DNA of 64,000 bases, taken from CAVWDU01 sp963840725 (GTDB taxonomy: Bacteria; Pseudomonadota; Gammaproteobacteria; Pseudomonadales; Halieaceae). Position 1 is the stretch's first letter. Each line of letters starts with the position of its first letter. The notes below the pieces were generated by a model. That model did not search any database. It was given only the letters and a program-made list of their open reading frames with translations, and had not been told where the DNA came from. Positions 54,703 to 60,879 of this stretch are shown piece after piece. Made by a program: the position numbers and the translations under genes. The DNA lies in assembly GCA_963840725.1 (NCBI GenBank), contig CAWIZY010000016.1, positions 992,001 through 1,056,000 of the forward strand. The letters are read 5' to 3'.

Positions 54703-55282
54703 AGGTTAAGGGCGCTGCCGAAGCGCTGGATCAACGTCACTGCCCCGGTAGCGCCATCCTTGAGCGAGAATCCGGTCTTGTGGATCAGGTGGGTGGAGAT
54801 CGCCCGGTAAACGATGCGCAGCACCTTGCCCATGGCCTGGGGGTAGGCCGCAAATAGGAAGCGCAGGGGAAAGGGGAAGCTGATGACCCACTGGCGAAGC
54901 GGGACATCGGGAAACACCTCATCGGCCAGCAACGCGGCGGTCTCGGCCATGCGGCGTGCTCCGCAACTGGGGCTAGGCGCCCCCGACAGAATCCTCGTTT
55001 TTTGCAGGAAAACGCCACCAGCCGCTCGAAGTGGCATTTGTCGCAGCGCACCCGGAGAAAGCCGTGTTCGAGGCGGCCGCACTTCAGGTAGGCCTCAAAT
55101 TCCTGGTGGACATGGTCTGGCAGGGATTTGCCCTGCTGGGCCAATTGGTCCACAAGGGCAGGGTAGTGCGCTTCGACGAGCTGGTAGAGTAGTGTCTGCT
55201 CGGGTTGATGGCGCTCGTAGGCAGTCTTGCCAAGGCCATCTCCGCCCTGTGTCAACATGGGGGTCCCGCCTTGGGCTTCCAT
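54703..55282 (-). pseudogene. IS91 family transposase, N-terminal part (interrupted)
   Basis: Reads LGKTAYERHQPEQTLLYQLVEAHYPALVDQL, YLKCGRLEHGFLRVRCDKCHFERLVAFSCKKRGFC, then after a frame change CGARRMAETAALLADEV, PLRQWVISFPFPLRFLFAAYP and TGAVTLIQRFGSALNL. This is the zinc-binding and N-terminal part of an IS91 transposase. The frame change is caused by a 14-base insertion, GGCTAGGCGCCCCC (54971-54984); removing it restores FCPSCGARR. The gene continues at 52119 beyond the recombinase element. Confidence 0.88.
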
Positions 55283-55904
55283 TTTGCGGAACGAACCAGA
55301 TTGGGGCAGCTATCTGAGTAATGCCACGTATGATGCGTGCAGTGAAATGGTTATATGAGATCAGATCTGCTCGGTGTAGAGTTGCGGGTCTCCCCTTGCG
55401 GTTCCGCCGTCCCGTTCAGCAGCCGGTGCAAAAGGTCTCGATCGGGCGTTCGCAGATTCGGACCCTGGCCCGCATCAGCGGATAGACCCAAGGGTTCGAA
55501 AGTGTAAAGGCAGGAGTGATACGGTGGGGGGCGGTTCCGCACTGCCAAAGCAATGCGCGTGGCGAGAACTCAATGCCGAAATAGTGCCGGAGTCGGTCGT
55601 GCACCGTAGTGAACGGTACTGCAATTTGCAACGAGCGTACCGCCATAAAGTTCAATTAAAACAATTGGTTAAGAATTCTATCGATAACTACGAACCAGGC
55701 GGTCTTTTTTTGCTGGGTAGAGCAGTTGGCTTTTAACCCAGTGCTCTATCGGCAGTGTCCGTCGCTCCAGTCCATCATGGGGCCGATTGCCATGACCAGG
55801 GAGAGCGCAACACTGGCAGTACTGAGGTTTGCAGGCTGACGGGTTCAAGACCCGTCGGCCACCCGGACGGGGTCGAGTCCCGTCCGGCTTCTTAGCCATT
55901 AGCA
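55283..55904. other. Non-coding debris with tRNA-like fragments
   Basis: No convincing gene. Near 55716-55740 a stretch resembles the D-arm/anticodon-arm part of tRNA-Lys. At about 55835-55887 two hairpins with tRNA T-arm-like loops follow each other: GACGGG-TTCAAGA-CCCGTC and CCGGACGGG-GTCGAGT-CCCGTCCGG. These look like leftovers of tRNA genes or of integration sites, not working tRNAs. Confidence 0.4.
55716..55740 (+). pseudogene. tRNA-Lys(UUU)-like fragment
   Basis: GGTAGAGCAGTTGGCTTTTAACC matches the D-arm end and anticodon arm of bacterial tRNA-Lys with anticodon TTT. No acceptor stem, D-arm start or intact 3' half is found at the right distance, so it is a remnant. Confidence 0.4.
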
Positions 55905-55993
55905 TTTACACATAGTGCCAATTATGCGGCGCAGGCGTACAGCCTACCGGGCTGCGCATAATTCTGCATTATGTTCACCCGCAGGGCTCGATG
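55905..55993. repeat. Left arm of the inverted repeat around the toxin-antitoxin pair
   Basis: About 88 bases match, inverted, the segment at 56751-56838. Conserved stretches are GCGGCGCAGGCG, CTGCGCATAA and CATTATGTTCACC, and each arm is itself partly palindromic. Confidence 0.75.
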
Positions 55994-56001
55994 CGGTTGT
56001 G

Positions 56002-56310
56002 TTATCCGGCAAGTACTTCCAGGCCTTTACGGTCCACCAGGTTCAGCAGTTTCAGCGAAGGGCCGTTGGGCTTCTTCGCACCACTCTCCCATTTTTGCAC
56101 TGTCGAGACACTGGTATTCAGGTAGACCGCAAATACGCCCTGACTCGCCTTTGATCGCTGCCGTATTCGCTTGATCTGCGCCGAGCTGTACACCTTCACC
56201 GGCGGCAAGCACAGCGCGTCGAACTCTTTCAGGGTAACGTCATCCATAACACCGGCATCACGTAGATCCCGGGCACTCTCATGCACCACGTCCAGGATTG
56301 ATTTCTTCAT
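56002..56310 (-). CDS. XRE-family antitoxin (HigA/NadS-like) of a type II TA pair
   Basis: A 102-residue DNA-binding antitoxin. The C-terminal HTH has YSSAQIKRIRQRSKASQGVFAVYLNTSVSTVQKWESGAKKP, typical of NadS/HigA-type antitoxins encoded after RelE-like toxins, and ends SLKLLNLVDRKGLEVL. ATG at 56310 has GAGG about nine bases upstream; an ATG two codons earlier is too close to that site. The gene overlaps the toxin's 3' end, so the order is toxin first. It probably represses the operon through the palindrome at 56698-56728. Confidence 0.9.
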   Translation of the reverse strand: MKKSILDVVHESARDLRDAGVMDDVTLKEFDALCLPPVKVYSSAQIKRIRQRSKASQGVFAVYLNTSVSTVQKWESGAKKPNGPSLKLLNLVDRKGLEVLAG

Positions 56311-56677
56311 CACCATTCACCTCAATCAATGCACCATCACCAATGGCCTTTTCCAACTGGCGGTCCGTATACCCCAGCAGTGCCTTCGCCAACTTCTTCA
56401 GGCCATCCAGTTCATCGGCCTTAATATTGGCCCGGGCATTCTTCGCAAAGCCGTAAACGAAGAAGGCTTTGTCACCGACCTTATACGCTAGCAGTGTGCG
56501 TACACCGCCGCTCTTTACTTTACCGCCAGTCGCCTCGCGCTTTTTAAACACATGGCCACCCAGGTCCGCATCGACCAGCCCTTTTTCCATTTCCTCAACA
56601 GCAGTCTTCAACGCACTGTCGCTGATACCTTCCTTAGCCGCCCATTTATTGAACGCCTTGTTTTTCAATACCCGCAT
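56279..56677 (-). CDS. RelE/HigB-type toxin (PF06296-like)
   Basis: A 132-residue toxin of the RelE superfamily, expected to act as a ribosome-dependent mRNA interferase. Characteristic text is KNKAFNKWAAKEGISDSALKTAVEEMEKGLVDADLGGHVFKKR, then RTLLAYKVGDKAFFVYGFAKNARANI. It is first in the operon with its antitoxin partner overlapping the end. A long perfect inverted repeat lies 21-51 bases upstream of its ATG. The whole cassette sits between inverted 88-bp arms. Confidence 0.9.
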   Translation of the reverse strand: MRVLKNKAFNKWAAKEGISDSALKTAVEEMEKGLVDADLGGHVFKKREATGGKVKSGGVRTLLAYKVGDKAFFVYGFAKNARANIKADELDGLKKLAKALLGYTDRQLEKAIGDGALIEVNGDEEINPGRGA

Positions 56678-56697
56678 AGTGCGTCCTGATTGCTAAA

Positions 56698-56728
56698 GCA
56701 CACTATAGCACCAAGTGCTATAGTGTGC
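56698..56728. promoter_or_regulatory. Perfect 14-bp inverted repeat, TA operator
   Basis: The arms GCACACTATAGCAC and GTGCTATAGTGTGC are exact complements around CAA. The site lies just upstream of the toxin gene. It includes TATAGC/CTATAG text that could overlap the -10 region, which fits autorepression by the antitoxin. Confidence 0.75.
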
Positions 56729-56750
56729 CAATGCCATTGACCCTCACCCT

Positions 56751-56838
56751 ATCGAGCCTGGCGGTGAACATAATGGAGGGTTATGCGCAGTCCAGCGGAC
56801 TGTCCGCCTGCGCCGCCTAACCGACATTATGTGTAAAT
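56751..56838. repeat. Right arm of the inverted repeat around the toxin-antitoxin pair
   Basis: The inverted partner of 55905-55993 at roughly 80-85% identity by eye, including GGTGAACATAATG, TTATGCGCAG and CGCCTGCGCCGC. Together the arms delimit a cassette of about 930 bp. Confidence 0.75.
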
Positions 56839-56882
56839 AAGGATGAGGCCCTTAGTTGCTGCTGTCGTGTTGTGGGTTACCA

Positions 56883-57041
56883 GGGACATCCCCGCCAGAT
56901 ATAACATAGTGGCTGTAAGTCATTGATTATTGGTGGCTGAAGTCCGAGATTGCCCGATGATAGCAAAAGTGTAAGGTACGTCTGAAAGCCTTGCTGCGCC
57001 TGGGTTTCAGGGCAAAGTGTTATTTGCGGCGGGGATGTCCC
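56883..57041. repeat. Small element with exact 14-bp terminal inverted repeats
   Basis: GGGACATCCCCGCC at 56883-56896 has its exact complement GGCGGGGATGTCCC at 57028-57041. The 131 bases between hold no gene. This fills most of the gene-free stretch between the two toxin-antitoxin pairs and looks like another miniature element. Confidence 0.6.
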
Positions 57042-57128
57042 CAGTACTCCCTCGAGGCCCAGGGCGAGCTACCTAATAGTGGGATAGGGACAACGGTTAG
57101 GAATATCTTCTTATTGATTGTGCGCACA

Positions 57129-57153
57129 ACTGTATATACAATTGTATGTATAG
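57129..57153. promoter_or_regulatory. Candidate BrnA operator/promoter
   Basis: An AT-rich quasi-palindrome centred on TACAATTGTA (57137-57146), with further TATATA/TATGTATA symmetry, directly upstream of the BrnT ribosome site. BrnA antitoxins are known to repress their own operons. Confidence 0.5.
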
Positions 57154-57165
57154 TAAGGATATGTG

Positions 57166-57435
57166 GTGTTTGAGTGGGATGCAGAAAAGAGGGCGCTGAA
57201 CCTCAACAAACACGGTATCGACTTTATTGCTGCTAAGGAACTGTGGAGCGGCCCGGTGCTCGAAGCACCGTCGCCTCAGACGCAGCACAATGAAGAACGC
57301 ATCATCGCGATCGGGAAGCTAGAAGGGCGGTGCATCGCCGTGATCTATACCTGGCGCGGTGGCAACCGGCGCATAATCAGCGCCAGAAAGGCACGGAACA
57401 ATGAACAAGAAACTTACGAAAACGCAATCGGGTGA
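57166..57435 (+). CDS. brnT: BrnT family toxin
   Basis: BrnT is a RelE-fold ribonuclease toxin. The 89-residue product has the family opening FEWDAEKRALNLNKHGIDFIAA, RIIAIGKLEGRCIAVIYTWRGGNRRIISARKA near the end, and the terminal YENAI. AGGA is six bases before the GTG at 57166; a GTG one codon earlier is too close. It overlaps the antitoxin gene by 35 bases. A small AT-rich palindrome lies upstream. Confidence 0.9.
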   Translation: MFEWDAEKRALNLNKHGIDFIAAKELWSGPVLEAPSPQTQHNEERIIAIGKLEGRCIAVIYTWRGGNRRIISARKARNNEQETYENAIG

Positions 57436-57700
57436 CCGTCTTGATCAGGACCGCACAGATTGGGATCGCCTCGATGTGATGAAAGACGAGGATATCGACA
57501 CGTCCGATATCGCCGCGCTCGACGCCAACTTCTTCAAGAATGCAGAGGTGGTTATGCCGCCTGAAAAAAAACATGTGAGCATCCGTCTGGACGCCGACGT
57601 GCTGGAGTGGATGAAGTCCCAGGGCAAGGGTTACCAGAGCCGCATTAATGCCGTGCTGCGTGCTTACTATGAAGCCCATAAAAACAACCCCAGGCACTGA
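57401..57700 (+). CDS. brnA: BrnA family antitoxin
   Basis: BrnA is a ribbon-helix-helix antitoxin that binds BrnT and the operon promoter. The 99-residue product has an acidic N-terminal part (DEDIDTSDIAALDANFFKNAEVVMP). The RHH domain follows: KKHVSIRLDADVLEWMKSQGKGYQSRINAVLRAYYEAH. Start ATG lies inside the 3' end of brnT. The stop is 19 bases before a truncated miniature element A. Confidence 0.9.
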   Translation: MNKKLTKTQSGDRLDQDRTDWDRLDVMKDEDIDTSDIAALDANFFKNAEVVMPPEKKHVSIRLDADVLEWMKSQGKGYQSRINAVLRAYYEAHKNNPRH

Positions 57701-57718
57701 TTTTAGGCTGCATAATGT

Positions 57719-57842
57719 CTAGCAGGCTGTTGATTTTCGTTTTCGAGGCAGCCACTGGTAGGCAAAAACAGGCGAAATGAGGGAGTGTATAGTGAATACA
57801 TGACCGATTTGAGCCTTTTTTTAACGTGGCAGTGGCCACGCA
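57719..57842. repeat. Miniature element A, copy 3 (truncated)
   Basis: The first 124 bases of element A in the same orientation as copy 1, including the left end CTAGCAGGCTGTTGATTTTC. The match ends at the GTGGCCACGCA text; the right inverted repeat is missing and a transposase fragment begins immediately after. Confidence 0.85.
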
Positions 57843-58079
57843 AAAGACAGCGTGTGGCGCGTAGATCTGTATCGCTGCGAATCAATCTTGCTGAAGAGCC
57901 ACTGGGTAATGGTCGTGATGGATCTTTACACCCGCCGGATCATCGGCTTCGCAGTTAACGCCGCAAATATTGATGGCCCAACACTGTGTCGTATGTTTAA
58001 TCATGCAACTTCCGGGCACAACCGGTCGAAATATCTCAGCTCAGATAGAGACCAATTAAAATCTGGAGAGCAGTCATAA
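57843..58079 (+). pseudogene. Transposase/integrase (rve) fragment
   Basis: A short piece of a DDE integrase-core transposase: WRVDLYRCESILLKSHWVMVVMDLYTRRIIGFAVNAANIDGPTLCRMFNHATSGH. It contains the first catalytic Asp region and the strand after it, then diverges and stops. It lacks both the N-terminal HTH and the rest of the core. The abrupt junction with element A suggests deletion of an element end. Confidence 0.75.
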
Positions 58080-58232
58080 TGATCTGGCCTCAATCAATTG
58101 GGTGATGGCTATTTTTATTGGGAACTGTGCGCCCGGAGTAAGGGTCTACGCACTGCCTGTAGTCTTACCCCGGGATTTACTACCGGTGTTGGTCCGGTTA
58201 CGCCCTTTGGAACTCCCGCCAGGCTTTTTTCC

Positions 58233-58892
58233 TCAGCTACCTAGCGCAGCGCGCTCTTTCTCAACCAGAAAATCGACAATCTTGAGCATCTCGGCCTGAC
58301 TGCCCGCCTTGCGCGTGCTCACCCGGTACTTGCCGTTGACCATCAATTCCGGGGTTCCGGTAATTTTGGCTGAGCGTGCTCTCGCGTTGGCCTGGTTGAC
58401 CTGGCTGGTCACGCCGAAGGAGTTAAATGCCTTGTTGAAGTCCTCGACCGCTACGCCATGATCAGCGAACAGGGTGGCGATGTCCCGCTCTGAACCCAGG
58501 GGCTTGCGGTCCACATTCATCGCCTGGAATATTGGCAAATGCAGCTTGTCTGAGACGCCCAATACCTGAGCGGTATAGAAGGCTCGGGCATGCAGTTCCA
58601 TGGGCTTATTCCAGATAGCCGGTGAGCCCTGGAAATCCACATCATCACTCAGGTTCTTCTTCCATTGGCCGATAACTGGCTCAAACGTGTAGCAATGACC
58701 ACAGCCGTACCAGAAGAATTCAACCACCTCAATCTTCGCAGGATCCGAGGTGCGGATTGGGGGCGTTATGACGTCATAGTGCGTTTCTGCGGCATATTGC
58801 TTGTCACCATCCTGGGCGATACCCATTGATGAACCAGCCATCAGTGCAACAGTTGCCATAGCAACCAGAGAATGCATCCAGGACTTCAACAT
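58233..58892 (-). CDS. dsbA: Thiol:disulfide interchange protein DsbA
   Basis: The periplasmic oxidase that introduces disulfides into exported proteins. The 219-residue precursor has a signal peptide (MHSLVAMATVALMAGSSMGIAQ). The thioredoxin-fold active site CGHC is at residues 64-67 in EVVEFFWYGCGHCYTFEP, and the cis-proline region is ITGTPELMVNGKYRV. ATG has GGAG at good spacing. It is downstream of the cytochrome c4 gene on the same strand, as in pseudomonads, with a terminator between, so it has its own promoter. Confidence 0.96.
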   Translation of the reverse strand: MLKSWMHSLVAMATVALMAGSSMGIAQDGDKQYAAETHYDVITPPIRTSDPAKIEVVEFFWYGCGHCYTFEPVIGQWKKNLSDDVDFQGSPAIWNKPMELHARAFYTAQVLGVSDKLHLPIFQAMNVDRKPLGSERDIATLFADHGVAVEDFNKAFNSFGVTSQVNQANARARSAKITGTPELMVNGKYRVSTRKAGSQAEMLKIVDFLVEKERAALGS

Positions 58893-58940
58893 ACTTCACT
58901 CCATTTACAGGTTATTGTATTGCTTGAATAGGACCCCTGT

Positions 58941-58980
58941 TATTCGCTGTAGTTCACTACAGATCGCTACAGGTCGCTGT
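58941..58980 (-). promoter_or_regulatory. Four helically phased 10-bp repeats upstream of dsbA
   Basis: Four decamers follow each other without gaps: tattcgctgt, agttcactac, agatcgctac, aggtcgctgt. TCGC (once TCAC) recurs at exactly 10-base intervals. They lie 49-88 bases upstream of the dsbA start. On the minus strand the repeat reads GCGA...TGTA. Confidence 0.5.
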
Positions 58981-59040
58981 TATCCGCGGCTTTTGCGGCT
59001 GTTTTTTTGTCGTTAAAAGTTTCCTGCCACACCCGGCTAC

Positions 59041-59064
59041 AAAAAAGGTGGCAAAAGCCACCTT
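59041..59064 (-). terminator. Rho-independent terminator after the cytochrome c4 gene
   Basis: On the minus strand AAGGTGGC-TTTT-GCCACCTT forms a perfect 8-bp stem followed by TTTTTT, 20 bases after the cytochrome c4 stop codon. Confidence 0.85.
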
Positions 59065-59083
59065 GATTAACCGACCGCCGCCG

Positions 59084-59719
59084 TTATTGAAGCCCGGTAA
59101 TGTAGCTCGCCACGGCGTCGATCTCCATATCGCTCAGCCCGAAGGCCGTCAGGCGCATGATCTTGCTCTCGCTGTCGTTGGTGCGCCCCGTCGGATCTTC
59201 ATACCCCTTCTTGTAGGCGCGCAGTTGCGCTGCTACGTACTCCGCATGCTGACCGGCCAGTGCGGGGAACCCAGCAGGCGCGTTGCCTTTGCCAGAGGGG
59301 GAATGGCAGGCGGTACACGCCGCCACGTTACGCTCGGCAACGCCACTGCGATAGACCTTCTGTCCCAGCTCCAGCAAATCCGGGTCGGTCTTGCCGCGCG
59401 TGCGCTGTTGGGCGGAGTAATAGGCGGCCATATCGGCAAGATCCTGATCCGACTTGCCATCGACCTGGCCAACCATGCTCGCAACCACTCTGCGTCCGTC
59501 ACGGATGTCGACCATCTGCTTGTACAGATATTTCTCACCGAGCCCGGCCAGCTTGGGAAAGGTCGGCGCGATGCTGTTGCCATCGGCGCCGTGACAGGCC
59601 GCACAGGTGGCCACTTTTGACTCTCCCGCAGCGGCATCGCCCTTGATGACTGTTGCTGCGGAGCATATCGATGAACCCCAGGCCAATAACAACCCGAGGG
59701 TGATAACAGTTCTGTTCAT
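59084..59719 (-). CDS. Cytochrome c4 (diheme)
   Basis: A periplasmic diheme cytochrome c of 211 residues that carries electrons to terminal oxidases. It has a signal peptide (TLGLLLAWGSSICSA). The first heme site is CAACH at about residues 39-43, with KVATCAACHGADGNS, and the second is CTACHSPSGKGN in the C-terminal half. Distal Met candidates include KIMRLTAFGLSDMEIDAVASYITGL. Order after the small cytochrome c5 gene and before dsbA is conserved in relatives. A clear terminator follows. Confidence 0.94.
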   Translation of the reverse strand: MNRTVITLGLLLAWGSSICSAATVIKGDAAAGESKVATCAACHGADGNSIAPTFPKLAGLGEKYLYKQMVDIRDGRRVVASMVGQVDGKSDQDLADMAAYYSAQQRTRGKTDPDLLELGQKVYRSGVAERNVAACTACHSPSGKGNAPAGFPALAGQHAEYVAAQLRAYKKGYEDPTGRTNDSESKIMRLTAFGLSDMEIDAVASYITGLQ

Positions 59720-59760
59720 TTCAGTTCCCGATAATCAGGTGGATAAGGCGTCTGCTCGAC

Positions 59761-60051
59761 CTACTTGGCGGTGGCCATGTAGGAAATAAGCGCTTTGTAC
59801 TCATCGTCGGTACAGTCAAAACACATGCCCTTGGGTGGCATTGCATTGAGACCCTTGTTGACCGATAGCAACAATGTGTCCATGCCTTTGGCCATCCGCG
59901 GCGCCCAGGCCTCGGCATCGCCGGTCTTGGGTGCATTGGCGGCGCCCGTGTTATGGCACACGGCACAGCTCTTGTTGTACTTGTCCATGTTGGGTTCAGC
60001 GATAGCACCGGCAGCAGCCAGCGCCATTGCAGCAACGAACAATTTTTTCAT
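59761..60051 (-). CDS. Cytochrome c5-like monoheme cytochrome
   Basis: A 96-residue c-type cytochrome. The signal peptide KKLFVAAMALAAAGAIA is followed by the heme site NKSCAVCHNTGAANAPKTGD. The axial Met is in LNAMPPKGMCFDCTDDEYKALISYMA, and the C..C pair near it is typical of cytochrome c5. ATG at 60051 has AGAGG at ideal spacing, so the 14-codon upstream extension is not used. It is divergent from engB and 41 bases from the cytochrome c4 gene, probably one operon. Confidence 0.93.
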   Translation of the reverse strand: MKKLFVAAMALAAAGAIAEPNMDKYNKSCAVCHNTGAANAPKTGDAEAWAPRMAKGMDTLLLSVNKGLNAMPPKGMCFDCTDDEYKALISYMATAK

Positions 60052-60172
60052 TAAATACCTCTCTTGCAGAGTAACGGGGTATTCTCCGCGCATTACTCCG
60101 GGTTTAAGCCTGGACTCAAAAGCCGTGGCATTATATACGAGTTATCCACAGCAAAAAAGGCAGGCAATCCCG

Positions 60173-60844
60173 ATGACTTCCGAGGGCAATAAGGCGAGTG
60201 TAGCGGCGCCCGATTATCACCAGGCGACGTTTCTCACCAGTGCGGCAAAGTTCAACCAGTGCCCCCCTGACGATGGCTGGGAGGTCGCTTTCGCCGGCCG
60301 CTCCAATGCGGGTAAATCAAGCGCGATTAACAGCTTGACCAATAATAAAAAACTCGCCCGGACATCGCGCACGCCTGGCAGGACGCAGCTGCTCAACTTC
60401 TTTGAACTGGCCGAGCGGCAACGTCTGGTCGATTTGCCGGGGTACGGCTATGCCAAGGTTCCGGCGGCGATCAAGGCGGAGTGGACCCGGCAACTGGAGA
60501 GTTACCTGGCTGAACGTGAGTCGCTGCGGGGAATGATCCTGTTGGTTGATGTGCGTCATCCGCTGCAACCCTATGACCGGCAGCTTCTCGACTGGGCAAT
60601 CGCGGCCAATATGCCGGTACATATTCTGCTGACCAAAGCCGACAAATTGAAGAAAGGGCCGGCAAAGAGCACGCTGCTGGGGGTTCGCAAACAGCTGCAG
60701 GCCCATGAAGAACTGGTCAGTGTGCAGTTGTTTTCGTCCCTGAAACACCAGGGTCATGACCAATTGCGCGCGGTATTGGACCGGTGGCTGACTGATGCCA
60801 GTGTTTATGAAGATGACGAGACAGATCTGCCACTGGAACCCTGA
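60173..60844 (+). CDS. engB: Ribosome biogenesis GTP-binding protein EngB/YihA
   Basis: An essential GTPase for large-subunit assembly. All G motifs are present: G1 GRSNAGKSSAINSL, G2 TPGRTQLLNFF, G3 VDLPGYGYAKVP, G4 LLTKADKLKKG and a G5-like SSLKHQG. From the ATG at 60173 the protein is 223 residues, typical for the family; the frame is open further upstream only because it crosses the cytochrome promoter region. Convergent with polA, as in related genomes. Confidence 0.96.
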   Translation: MTSEGNKASVAAPDYHQATFLTSAAKFNQCPPDDGWEVAFAGRSNAGKSSAINSLTNNKKLARTSRTPGRTQLLNFFELAERQRLVDLPGYGYAKVPAAIKAEWTRQLESYLAERESLRGMILLVDVRHPLQPYDRQLLDWAIAANMPVHILLTKADKLKKGPAKSTLLGVRKQLQAHEELVSVQLFSSLKHQGHDQLRAVLDRWLTDASVYEDDETDLPLEP

Positions 60845-60847
60845 AAA

Positions 60848-60879
60848 GACCCGGTCGTCTCAGGGACGAATCCCGGGTC
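60848..60879. terminator. Possible bidirectional hairpin between engB and polA
   Basis: The arms GACCCGG and CCGGGTC are separated by 18 bases and span the engB end and polA stop. There is no T-run, so termination is uncertain. Confidence 0.3.

Larger units (their letters stand above)
52120..54705 (+). mobile_element. Serine-recombinase mobile element inserted in the IS91 transposase gene
   Basis: The 2586-bp element carries three overlapping plus-strand ORFs: a small protein, a 51-residue protein and a 704-residue serine recombinase. It is flanked by a 3-bp repeat AGG (52117-52119 and 54703-54705). Removing one AGG plus the insert rejoins the transposase as RFGSALNLNIHFHILFLDG, exactly in frame, so the ends are placed to the base. 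The ends show a weak inverted similarity (AACAACCACACTAAATACC against the complement of the right end). The short shared core is as expected for large serine recombinases. Confidence 0.85.

Noticed and set aside
55905..56838. Integron gene cassette with attC sites around the toxin-antitoxin pair
   Set aside because: The palindromic arms contain GTTA/TAAC-like cores but not in the RYYYAAC...GTTRRRY order of attC. The two arms are inverted to each other and not direct, and no integrase gene is visible.
58983..59012. Plus-strand terminator (CCGC/GCGG stem with a T-run)
   Set aside because: No plus-strand gene lies upstream within reach, since dsbA and the cytochrome genes are all on the minus strand, so a function could not be supported.
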